Part shown: positions 1-5,938 of the stretch, one piece after another
Layout: each line of letters opens with the position of its first letter
How positions within the stretch are numbered: the stretch's first letter is position 1
Notes under the pieces: generated by a model
Databases searched by the model: none
Told to the model about the DNA's origin: nothing
Seen by the model: the letters and a program-made list of their open reading frames with translations, nothing else
DNA from: Nevskiaceae bacterium
GTDB taxonomy: Bacteria; Pseudomonadota; Gammaproteobacteria; Steroidobacterales; Steroidobacteraceae
Direction of reading: 5' to 3'
DNA length: 8,729 bases
NCBI GenBank assembly: GCA_031277355.1
Contig: JAITMN010000361.1
Coordinates: forward strand, 1 to 8,729
Translations under genes and position numbers: made by a program

Positions 1-1280
1 ACATTGTAGAGCCGCGTGACATTGCGCGGCCCGCCGTTGTAGGCCGCTATCGGGAAGATGCCCAGCAGCGCCGGATCGTTGCGATAGGCCGTCTTGATAT
101 CCTCGCGCATCTGCGACAGCTCGATGTCGAGCAGACAGATCGCCGCCTTCATCGCATTGTAGATATTCGTTGCGCCGCGCTCGAAGTTCGGATCGATGTT
201 CGCGCCACGGCAGCGGCGCACCACCAGCGCATAGGTGCCATTGCCGCGCTTGTTCGTGAACTGCATCGCGCCATACGCCGACGCGGTGGACACGCTGTAG
301 CGATAGGCGTTGTCGCGCTGCAAACCGTATTGATTCATCACCTGCTCGAACGCACCGATGTTCAGCGTGGAATACAGCGTGTCGTCGGTCTGTTCGATCA
401 CGGCGAGCATCGCGATCACTTCGGCGGGCACCACGTCGGCCAGCAATTGCCCCGGATACGCCACACTGGGCACCTTCGCCACGCGCAATTCGCGCAGCGC
501 GCGGTTCGCCGTGGAGAGCAGAAAATCGCGCCCACTGCCGACGAGGCCCGGATCGAGCGCATCGGTTGTGAAAGGCAGATAGATGATGGGCTCCGCGGTG
601 CGCGCCACCTCGCGCCATTGTTTTCGCGCCAACGCCTTGTTGTCGAAGACGGGAAACTTGCGGCCATACACTTTCAGCGGTTCACCATTGGGGCCGCTGA
701 AGCCGAACATCAGCCTCTCGGCGCCGGTGCCACCCACATGCCATGCCTTGAGCCCCGGCGTGATCAACCGGAACGACACCGGCGGGCCGCCAGGCTTCCA
801 GCGAACCGGCGGGCGCGGGATTTCGATGTGCGCCATCGTCCATTCTTCGGTGGTCTCGTTCCACAGCGCGAACACCACGGGCCGGCCGCGCAGGATTTCG
901 TTCTTGCCCTTGCCGGTGAAGACGTAGTTGAGGTCCACATCGCGCAGCAGTTCTTCGGCTTCCTGCACCAACTCGCGGATTTCCACGTCGTGCGCGAAGA
1001 ATCGGCCCCGGACCACCACTTCCGGTATTTCCGGAAACTCATCGAAACTTTCCAATTCGGCCTCAGGCGCGGACACCGTCAGCGAATAGTTGGGATCGAG
1101 CCCGTTGGCCGAAAGCAGGTCCGCGACGTCCAGCTCGCCTTCTTCCTGCAGCGAACCCATCAACGCGACCCGCATGTCTTCCAGACCATCATACGCAGCA
1201 CGGTTCGCCGCGCAGGCCGCGCAGAGCAGCAATAGAAAGAGGGGCAGCACACGCCCCACCCTGTTCAGCGTCGCATTCAT
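1..1280 (-). CDS. Divergent SLT/lytic transglycosylase-like exported protein, partial (C-terminus beyond left edge)
   Basis: The frame is open without a stop for 426 codons from ATG 1280 to the left edge, so the C-terminus is missing. The N-terminus has a charged start, a Leu-rich core and two cysteines (residues about 20-23, ...LLLLCAACAA). It is either a signal peptide or an atypical lipoprotein signal, because the -3 position is not Leu. Residues about 30-280 are a domain I do not recognise. Residues about 285-426 look like a lysozyme-fold SLT domain: a helix with V-I-E-Q-T-D-D (Glu296), then A-Y-G-A-M-Q-F (Gln340), matching the family's G-x-M-Q segment, and A-A-Y-N-G-G-P (412-418), matching the A-Y-N-x-G segment. 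The usual E-S catalytic pair is replaced by T-D, so Glu296 two residues earlier may be the acid; this is inference. If active, it would cleave peptidoglycan glycan strands in the periplasm. An in-frame ATG at 1295 would add five residues; neither start has a clear Shine-Dalgarno. It is transcribed divergently from the lipoprotein/dehydrogenase operon. Confidence 0.75.
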   Translation of the reverse strand, partial: MNATLNRVGRVLPLFLLLLCAACAANRAAYDGLEDMRVALMGSLQEEGELDVADLLSANGLDPNYSLTVSAPEAELESFDEFPEIPEVVVRGRFFAHDVEIRELVQEAEELLRDVDLNYVFTGKGKNEILRGRPVVFALWNETTEEWTMAHIEIPRPPVRWKPGGPPVSFRLITPGLKAWHVGGTGAERLMFGFSGPNGEPLKVYGRKFPVFDNKALARKQWREVARTAEPIIYLPFTTDALDPGLVGSGRDFLLSTANRALRELRVAKVPSVAYPGQLLADVVPAEVIAMLAVIEQTDDTLYSTLNIGAFEQVMNQYGLQRDNAYRYSVSTASAYGAMQFTNKRGNGTYALVVRRCRGANIDPNFERGATNIYNAMKAAICLLDIELSQMREDIKTAYRNDPALLGIFPIAAYNGGPRNVTRLYN

Positions 1281-1354
1281 TGGATGCTCACTCATTGAAC
1301 CGAAGTGCGACTCATACACCGTGATCCTTGGAAAACCAGGGCAGTTCAGCGCGC

Positions 1355-1383
1355 AGCATAGCCCTTCTGCGGCTTTATCCCAA
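1355..1383 (-). promoter_or_regulatory. Weak candidate promoter for the SLT-like gene
   Basis: On the minus strand TTGGGA (1378-1383) and TATGCT (1355-1360) are separated by 17 bases. Each box matches the sigma70 consensus at four of six positions. The position, 60-75 bases before either candidate start codon, is reasonable. The match is weak enough to be chance. Confidence 0.25.
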
Positions 1384-1384
1384 A

Positions 1385-1408
1385 TCTGACATGACCGGCC
1401 CTGTCGGA
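1385..1408. promoter_or_regulatory. Imperfect dyad over the -35 region, possible operator
   Basis: TCTGACA (1385-1391) and TGTCGGA (1402-1408) form an inverted repeat with six of seven positions matching, across a 10-base centre. The left arm covers the -35 box and the right arm ends next to the -10 box. That is where a repressor or activator of the operon could bind. No regulator gene lies in the window, so the protein is unknown, and a 7-base imperfect dyad can arise by chance. Confidence 0.3.
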
Positions 1409-1415
1409 TTAGAAT
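1386..1415 (+). promoter_or_regulatory. Sigma70-like promoter of the lipoprotein/dehydrogenase operon
   Basis: CTGACA (1386-1391) matches the -35 consensus at five of six positions. TAGAAT (1410-1415) matches the -10 consensus at five of six. The spacer is 18 bases. Transcription would start near 1422 and leave a leader of roughly 58 bases before ATG 1480. It is the best promoter match I found in the window and faces an operon that needs one. Start-site mapping has not been done. Confidence 0.5.
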
Positions 1416-1449
1416 TTGCGGTCTGGGTGCAAACAAGAACCAGAATCAA

Positions 1450-1478
1450 CCCCGGCTCGTTTTCCGGGGAAGGGGAAG
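1450..1478 (+). promoter_or_regulatory. Leader hairpin directly abutting the Shine-Dalgarno
   Basis: CCCCGG (1450-1455) pairs perfectly with CCGGGG (1464-1469) around an 8-base loop. The purine-rich ribosome binding site AGGGGAAG (1471-1478) follows after one base, one base ahead of ATG 1480. An all-G/C stem beside the ribosome site may affect ribosome access. The stem does not itself include the Shine-Dalgarno, but the CCCC arm could alternatively pair with the GGGG of 1472-1475, which would hide it. No aptamer-like structure is recognisable around it. Confidence 0.35.
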
Positions 1479-1479
1479 C

Positions 1480-2553
1480 ATGACCACGATCCAATCATCG
1501 GCGCTACTGGCCGCTGCCGCTGCCACCGCACTGGCGCTGGGCGCGTGCAGCAATTCCGCGCAGCAGCCCGTCACCGGCAACGCGGTTAGCTGCGACCGCC
1601 AATGCCTGATCAACGCCACCGACGCCTACGTCGCCGCACTGGTCGCGCACGATCCCGCACGTGCGCCATTGTCGGATCAACTCCGGTTTGTCGAAAACGC
1701 CGTGAAGATGGCGCCCGGCGAAGGTCTGTGGAAAAGCATCGTCAGCGCCCCCGGAACCTTTGCGCTGCACGTGCCCGATGAAGTCACGCAGCAGGCCGGT
1801 CTCATCGCGATGATGACCTACCTGGCCGCACCGCCCGCCCCGCAGGGCGCTTCCCCCGAAGAGCGCGCCCGGCAAGAGGCCACCGCAACGCCGGTGGAAC
1901 AGCCGGTGATGGTGGCGCTGCGCCTGAAGTTCGACGCCAGCGGCAAGATCACCGAAGCCGAACACCTGACAACCGGCGTGCGCGAAGCGCAGTTGGTGAA
2001 CCTGCAAACGCTGCGGCCCGGCCTGCTCACCGAAATCCCCGAAGCGCAGCGCAAACCGCACGACGAACTGATCCGCATCGGCGCGTCTTACTACGATGCG
2101 CTCGACGACAACAACGGCGAACTGATGCCCTTCGCGCCAGACTGCGAGCGCCACGAAAACGGCATGATCACCGCCGGCGGCAATCCCGCGCAGGGACCAG
2201 CCGTCCCCGGCACGGCAGCAACGCCTGCGGTATCCCGCGACTGCCGCGAGCAACTGAACAGCAACACCTTCCAATACATCGACCGCATCGAAAACCGCCG
2301 CGTGTTCGCCGCCGATCCGGTAACGGGGTTGGTGATGGGTCTGTCGCACTTTCGTCATCCGATGACCAACCTGCCCTACCAGGTGAAGAACATCGACGGC
2401 TCCACCTCCGAGCGCAACAAGGACAACCTGTCTTTTGCGCCATTCGATCTGCCCGCCGCGCACATCTTCAAGATCGGCGCCGACGGTCTGGTTCACGAAA
2501 TCGAAGCCATGGGCTTCATGGCCCCCTACAACTCGCCCACGGGCTGGGAGTAA
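1480..2553 (+). CDS. Exported lipoprotein with two NTF2-like halves (DUF8021-like family)
   Basis: This 357-residue protein starts with an Ala/Leu-rich signal ending in the lipobox L20-G21-A22-C23, so the mature protein should be lipid-anchored and face the periplasm. The segment C-D-R-Q-C (38-42) is followed by D-A-Y-V-A-A-L-V-A-H-D-P (48-59) and G-E-G-L-W (80-84). I recognise this as the start of the NTF2-like family often labelled DUF8021. A second half begins near residue 195 with A-S-Y-Y-D-A-L-D-D (202-210), P-D-C-E-R-H-E-N-G (220-228) and C255, and ends in a conserved-looking tail, A-P-Y-N-S-P-T-G-W. The four mature cysteines beyond the lipidated one (38, 42, 222, 255) could form disulfides. 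NTF2-like folds commonly make hydrophobic pockets that bind or isomerise small molecules. No catalytic set can be assigned here. The dehydrogenase gene follows after 7 bases, so the two are probably co-transcribed and may share a substrate. The start is fixed by the strong purine-rich site at 1471-1478. Confidence 0.8.
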   Translation: MTTIQSSALLAAAAATALALGACSNSAQQPVTGNAVSCDRQCLINATDAYVAALVAHDPARAPLSDQLRFVENAVKMAPGEGLWKSIVSAPGTFALHVPDEVTQQAGLIAMMTYLAAPPAPQGASPEERARQEATATPVEQPVMVALRLKFDASGKITEAEHLTTGVREAQLVNLQTLRPGLLTEIPEAQRKPHDELIRIGASYYDALDDNNGELMPFAPDCERHENGMITAGGNPAQGPAVPGTAATPAVSRDCREQLNSNTFQYIDRIENRRVFAADPVTGLVMGLSHFRHPMTNLPYQVKNIDGSTSERNKDNLSFAPFDLPAAHIFKIGADGLVHEIEAMGFMAPYNSPTGWE

Positions 2554-2560
2554 GCGTTTT

Positions 2561-4660
2561 ATGTCGATTCCTTCAACACTCAAGTTCAGCGCGCTGGCCG
2601 GCGCGATGGTCAGCGCCGCATTGCTCGCAGGCTGCCAATCGCGCGACACCGCATCATCGGCGCTGCCGCCGCCCGCGCAAGTGAACATGCAACGCCTGCT
2701 CAACGCCGATCAGGAAGGCGGTCAGTGGATGAGCCACAGCCGCACCTACGACGAGCAGTATTTCAGTCCGCTGAACCAGATCAACGACACGAACATCGCC
2801 GATCTGGGTCTGGCGTGGTTCGTCGATCTGCCCACCAACCAGAACATCGAGACCACACCGCTGATGATCGACGGCGTGGTCTACATCACGCTGCCGTGGA
2901 GCAAGGTGATGGCGCTGGATGCGAAGACCGGCAAGCAGCTATGGCTGTACGATCCCAAGGTCGCCGGCGCGTGGAACATCAACATCTGCTGCGGCGTCGA
3001 CAATCGCGGCGTGGCGGCGTGGAATGGCCGGATCATCTTCGGCACGCTCGATGGCCGGCTGATCTCGCTGGATGCCAAAACCGGCGAGCCGGTGTGGTCG
3101 GTGAAGTCCACGCCCGACGAGCGGCGCTATTCGATCACCGGCGCGCCGCGCATCGCCAACGGCAAGATATTCGTCGGTTCTGCGGGCGCAGAGTTCGACG
3201 TGCGCGGCTATGTGGATGCCTACGACGTCGAAACGGGTGAACGTCTGTGGCGCTTCTGGACGGTGCCCGGCGATCCGGCCGCAGGCTTCGAGAACAAAAC
3301 GATGGAGATGGCCGCAGCCACGTGGAAAACGCCCGGCTGGTGGAACACCGGCGGCGGCGCAACGGTGTGGGATGCGATCACCTACGACGCGGTGAATGAT
3401 CTGGTGATCTTCGGCACCGGCAACGGCACGCCCGGCGATGCGGTGCGGCGCGATGCGGGCCAGGGCGACAACCTCTTCGTCACCTCCATCGTCGCGGTGC
3501 ATGCCGAAGACGGCAGCTACGCCTGGCACTACCAGCCCACGCCCTGGGAAACCTGGGACTACGACACCGACCAGCAGTTGATGCTGCTCGACATCGACAT
3601 CGACGGCCAGAAGCGCCATGTGGTGTCACAGGCATCGAAGAACGGCTTTTTCTATCACTTCGACGCAGCCACCGGAAAGCTGCTCTCGGCGGTGCCCTTC
3701 ACGGACGTGAACTGGGCCACCGGCGTTGACCTCGCCACCGGCCGTCCGAATGTGGTGCCCGAGTCGCGCCCCAATCTCACCGGCAAGGTGTTCAACCTCA
3801 CGCCGGGACCTGCCGGCGCGCATGCCTGGCAGTCGATGTCCTACAGCCCGCTCACGGGGCTGGTGTACATCCCCGCCACCACGCACTGGCAGTTGATCGG
3901 TCCGCTCGACCAGCGCCAGAAGTATCTGGCCGACCATCCCGACACGAAGCAAACCTTCACCGGCCGCCTCACCGCCTGGGACCCCGTCGCGCAGCGCGAA
4001 GTGTGGCGCAGCGAGGAGTTCATCAATCCAGCCGGCGGCGTGCAGGTCACCGGCGGTGCGCTGGCGACGGCTGGCAATCTGGTATTCCACGGCAATCTGC
4101 CCAAGCGTGAATTTGCCGCCTACCGCGCCACGGATGGTGAGCGCCTGTGGAGCTTCGACACGAAGACGGCGGTGCTGGCCGGCGGCATCAGCTATCAGGT
4201 GGACGGCGATCAGTATGTGGCCGTTGCCGTGGGCGGCCCGATGCCCGGCGGCTACTACGCGCCCAACGGCGCACGCCTGCTGGTGTTCAAGCTCGGCGGC
4301 AACACCGTGCTGCCCGACATCCCGCCGTTCACCGAAGCCCCGCTGTCCACCGCGGCGCAGTTCGCCGACGCAGCGACGATCACGCGCGGCGCAGCGGTGT
4401 TCGAGGCGCAGTGCCAGCTCTGCCACGGTCGCAACGGCGCGGCGCGCTCCACCTTCCCCGACCTGCGCCGCTCACCGGCGCTGACGAGTCAGGAATCCCT
4501 CGACACCATCGTGCTGCAAGGCGCGCTGTCCGAGCGAGGCATGGGCTCGTTCCGGGAATACCTGCAAGACGGCGACACGGTGGCGCTGCGCGCCTATCTG
4601 ATCTCGCTGGCCGAAGCAGCGCGCGCGCAGGCGGCAGGCTCGGCAACGCCCGCGCGGTAA
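2561..4660 (+). CDS. PQQ-dependent quinohaemoprotein alcohol dehydrogenase, lipoprotein type, probably lanthanide-dependent
   Basis: This 699-residue protein would oxidise an alcohol in the periplasm with PQQ and pass electrons to its own haem c. Its signal ends in a canonical lipobox, L22-A23-G24-C25, implying membrane anchoring. The PQQ propeller runs from about 50 to 590. Landmarks are the vicinal Cys143-Cys144 pair (I-C-C-G), Glu211 in G-A-E-F (metal ligand), Trp270 in G-G-A-T-V-W-D (PQQ stacking), Asn288 in G-N-G (metal ligand), Asp333 (catalytic base), Lys360 in S-K-N-G-F-F and Asn384 in N-W-A-T-G-V-D. Asp335 lies two residues after the base (W-D-Y-D). In known families an Asp there marks lanthanide rather than calcium enzymes. 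The C-terminal cytochrome domain (about 600-690) has C618-Q-L-C-H622 and a likely axial Met661. Length and order fit type II quinohaemoprotein dehydrogenases. ATG 2561 was chosen because it opens the signal peptide and follows GGGAG (2546-2550); an upstream in-frame ATG at 2435 lies inside the preceding gene. The substrate is unknown, and no PQQ synthesis genes are present. Confidence 0.93.
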   Translation: MSIPSTLKFSALAGAMVSAALLAGCQSRDTASSALPPPAQVNMQRLLNADQEGGQWMSHSRTYDEQYFSPLNQINDTNIADLGLAWFVDLPTNQNIETTPLMIDGVVYITLPWSKVMALDAKTGKQLWLYDPKVAGAWNINICCGVDNRGVAAWNGRIIFGTLDGRLISLDAKTGEPVWSVKSTPDERRYSITGAPRIANGKIFVGSAGAEFDVRGYVDAYDVETGERLWRFWTVPGDPAAGFENKTMEMAAATWKTPGWWNTGGGATVWDAITYDAVNDLVIFGTGNGTPGDAVRRDAGQGDNLFVTSIVAVHAEDGSYAWHYQPTPWETWDYDTDQQLMLLDIDIDGQKRHVVSQASKNGFFYHFDAATGKLLSAVPFTDVNWATGVDLATGRPNVVPESRPNLTGKVFNLTPGPAGAHAWQSMSYSPLTGLVYIPATTHWQLIGPLDQRQKYLADHPDTKQTFTGRLTAWDPVAQREVWRSEEFINPAGGVQVTGGALATAGNLVFHGNLPKREFAAYRATDGERLWSFDTKTAVLAGGISYQVDGDQYVAVAVGGPMPGGYYAPNGARLLVFKLGGNTVLPDIPPFTEAPLSTAAQFADAATITRGAAVFEAQCQLCHGRNGAARSTFPDLRRSPALTSQESLDTIVLQGALSERGMGSFREYLQDGDTVALRAYLISLAEAARAQAAGSATPAR

Positions 4661-4669
4661 GCGCGGGCG
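4647..4669 (+). terminator. GC-rich hairpin centred on the dehydrogenase stop codon
   Basis: CGCCCGCGC (4647-4655) and GCGCGGGCG (4661-4669) are perfect 9-base complements. The 5-base loop GGTAA contains the TAA stop. There is no following T tract (GGGGAAAAC comes next), so it is not a classical intrinsic terminator. It could stabilise the 3' end of the operon transcript or slow polymerase before the vapBC promoter. Confidence 0.4.
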
Positions 4670-4676
4670 GGGAAAA

Positions 4677-4722
4677 CTGCCACCGTAATCTGTATTGATG
4701 CATAATCGCATCAATACAGATT
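4677..4722 (+). promoter_or_regulatory. vapBC promoter with a perfect 15-bp inverted-repeat operator
   Basis: AATCTGTATTGATGC (4687-4701) is an exact reverse complement of GCATCAATACAGATT (4708-4722), with ATAATC between. CATAAT (4701-4706) sits at the centre and matches the -10 consensus at five of six positions. CTGCCA (4677-4682) is a four-of-six -35 box at an 18-base spacing. A palindrome covering the -10 box just before vapB is the usual arrangement for autorepression by a VapB-VapC complex, where ribbon-helix-helix dimers bind the two arms. The assignment as operator rests on position and symmetry. Confidence 0.7.
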
Positions 4723-4735
4723 CGCGAGGCATCCC

Positions 4736-4936
4736 ATGAGAACCACCATCACCATCGACGATGCGCTGTACGAACAGGCGCTGGAAGTGGCCGATCCCGG
4801 CATGGAAAAAGCCGATCTGGTTCGGGAGGCGGTCAAACTTTTCGTCCGGGTGCAGGCTGGTAAACGCCTTGCTGCCCTTGGCGGAACCGCGCCCAACATG
4901 AAACCGATACCTCGCCGCCGCGAGCTTGCCCGGTGA
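4736..4936 (+). CDS. vapB: VapB-family antitoxin, ribbon-helix-helix type
   Basis: This 66-residue protein begins R-T-T-I-T-I-D-D-A-L, the beta strand and first helix turn of a ribbon-helix-helix DNA-binding domain typical of VapB antitoxins. A second helix follows (K-A-D-L-V-R-E-A-V, about 25-33). The remainder is short, basic and Pro/Arg-rich (M-K-P-I-P-R-R-R, 55-62), as expected for the part that wraps the toxin. It would neutralise VapC and, with it, repress its own promoter at the palindrome just upstream. The ribosome site is GAGG (4726-4729), six bases before ATG. Its stop overlaps the toxin start by four bases (GTGA). The pairing with a PIN-domain gene makes the call secure. Confidence 0.9.
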   Translation: MRTTITIDDALYEQALEVADPGMEKADLVREAVKLFVRVQAGKRLAALGGTAPNMKPIPRRRELAR

Positions 4937-5313
4937 CCGGCGTTCTGGTCGATACTTCGGTTTGGGTGGATCATTTCCGCCAACAAAACGCATCGCTGCG
5001 CGATCTATTGGAACGAGACCTGGTGCTCACGCATCCTTTCGTTCTCGGAGAAATCGCCTGCGGCACGCCGCCCAATCGAGCCAGGACGCTGTCTGATCTG
5101 ACCCACCTGCGATCTGTTCAGCAAGCGAGTCTGCAAGAGACGATGGAGTTCATCGGGCGCGAAAAATTATTCGGCTTGGGTTGCGGCCTGATCGATTTGA
5201 CGTTGCTGGCCTCAACGCTGATGACATCCGGCGCGACACTATGGACGCAAGACAAGCGCCTGTCCGCGCTGACCACGCGCTTTGGCGTCCATCATCGAGC
5301 CGCGCTCCACTAG
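4933..5313 (+). CDS. vapC: VapC-family PIN-domain toxin, predicted RNase
   Basis: This 126-residue protein has the VapC opening V-L-V-D-T-S-V-W-V-D. The four acidic residues expected to bind metal in PIN nucleases are Asp7, Glu40 (L-G-E-I-A-C-G), Asp88 (G-L-I-D-L-T-L-L-A) and Asp107 (W-T-Q-D-K-R-L). All are present, so it is probably active. VapC toxins cleave tRNA or rRNA and stop translation when freed from VapB; the specific target cannot be read here. It starts with GTG, overlapping the vapB stop in GTGA, which indicates translational coupling and explains the lack of a good ribosome site. A hand count of 4981-5220 gives about 57% G+C against about 67% for 3001-3120 in the dehydrogenase, consistent with horizontal arrival. 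Confidence 0.92.
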   Translation: MTGVLVDTSVWVDHFRQQNASLRDLLERDLVLTHPFVLGEIACGTPPNRARTLSDLTHLRSVQQASLQETMEFIGREKLFGLGCGLIDLTLLASTLMTSGATLWTQDKRLSALTTRFGVHHRAALH

Positions 5314-5324
5314 CGTTGTCGGAA

Positions 5325-5351
5325 GCGGAGCGTGCTGCTGGCACGCCCCGC
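5325..5351. terminator. Hairpin between convergent genes, possible bidirectional terminator
   Basis: GCGTGC (5330-5335) pairs with GCACGC (5341-5346) around the loop TGCTG. After one A-C mismatch the stem continues with GCGG (5325-5328) against CCGC (5348-5351). It lies in the 63-base gap between the stop codons of vapC and the SnoaL-like gene, where both transcripts must end. No T run follows on either strand, so it may work with Rho or only as a 3' stabiliser. Confidence 0.4.
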
Positions 5352-5376
5352 CCCGCTCAACCCCACAAGCGGCCGC

Positions 5377-5922
5377 CTACTCCTTCCAGTCCTTCGGCTC
5401 CTGCATACCCGGCGTGATCTGGCGCACCTTGTAGCGCCACTGCCCGCCCTCCTTCACGAAGTGGGCGTACTCGCGGCCCTGCACGATCACCTTGGGTTGA
5501 TCGCCCTGCTTCTCTATCACGTACTCGGTGAAGATCATCTTCGCGGTGGCCGTATTGCCATGCACGACGATCAACGGATTGCTGATGCTCACATTGAAGG
5601 AAAAACGCTCCTGTCGCGGCCGTGGCTCCTGCCCCGGCGCGCGGCCATACGCCGACATGATGCCTTCCTTGCCCTTGTAATGCCGCTCGCCAAGAATCAG
5701 TTCGGCATCGGTGGCGTAGAAGTCGGCGAAGTTTTCGGCGTCTTCGCGGCCGAAGTTGTAGTAGTAGCGCGTGATCAGGTCTTGAATCTGCGCACGGTCC
5801 ACCAGCGTGGCCGCCGTGATTTCCTGCGCCTGCGCCGTTGCCGCACCGCCTGACATCAGGCAGACGGCAACACCCAACGCACCAAACAAAGCCGCAATGC
5901 GGCGATTGGAAACATTATTCAT
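5377..5922 (-). CDS. Secreted SnoaL-like (NTF2-fold) protein
   Basis: This 181-residue protein starts with a signal peptide: basic N-terminus (S-N-R-R), hydrophobic core, and probable cleavage after A-Q-A (residue 32). The mature part is a single SnoaL-like domain. A helix-rich start, I-Q-D-L-I-T-R-Y-Y-Y-N-F-G-R-E-D (46-61), is followed by F-A-D-F-Y-A-T-D-A-E-L (65-75) and G-K-E-G-I-M-S-A-Y-G (84-93), then beta strands to the end (Q-W-R-Y-K-V-R-Q-I). SnoaL-like domains include polyketide cyclases, ketosteroid-isomerase-like enzymes, limonene-epoxide-hydrolase relatives and non-enzymatic binders; which one this is cannot be told. Most relatives are cytoplasmic, so export is notable. The start is set by the purine-rich GGGAGGGAG (5927-5935), four bases before ATG. 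It lies 16 bases after the receptor stop, so the two form an operon. The same frame is open up to an ATG at 6135 inside the receptor gene, but that start would bury the signal peptide. Confidence 0.85.
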   Translation of the reverse strand: MNNVSNRRIAALFGALGVAVCLMSGGAATAQAQEITAATLVDRAQIQDLITRYYYNFGREDAENFADFYATDAELILGERHYKGKEGIMSAYGRAPGQEPRPRQERFSFNVSISNPLIVVHGNTATAKMIFTEYVIEKQGDQPKVIVQGREYAHFVKEGGQWRYKVRQITPGMQEPKDWKE

Positions 5923-5938
5923 GACACTCCCTCCCACC

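Noticed and set aside
330..1235. A 301-codon plus-strand open frame opposite the SLT-like gene
   Set aside because: The minus frame is open for the whole 1280 bases and shows a signal sequence and SLT segments. The plus frame is His/Arg-rich and unlike a real protein.
2435..2560. An upstream ATG at 2435 that would extend the dehydrogenase by 42 residues
   Set aside because: It lies inside the lipoprotein gene, and the extension would place the signal peptide and lipobox in the middle of the protein. ATG 2561 has a proper ribosome site.
1504..2703. A 399-codon open frame on the minus strand across the lipoprotein gene
   Set aside because: It is an antisense shadow of GC-rich codons. The plus-strand gene has a lipobox, a ribosome site and a recognisable family, whereas the antisense product is low in recognisable motifs and rich in Gly/Arg/His.
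3626..4426. A 266-codon minus-strand open frame opposite the dehydrogenase
   Set aside because: It is antisense to conserved PQQ-propeller and cytochrome c sequence, and no plausible promoter or domain is seen.
4687..4722. Reading the long palindrome as an intrinsic terminator or a mobile-element end
   Set aside because: There is no T tract after the stem, the centre contains a -10 box, and no transposase or direct repeats are present. Its position just before vapB fits an operator better.
5314..5376. A possible small gene or RNA between vapC and the SnoaL-like gene
   Set aside because: Only 63 bases are available, filled by a GC-rich hairpin. No ribosome site, start codon or promoter is supported.
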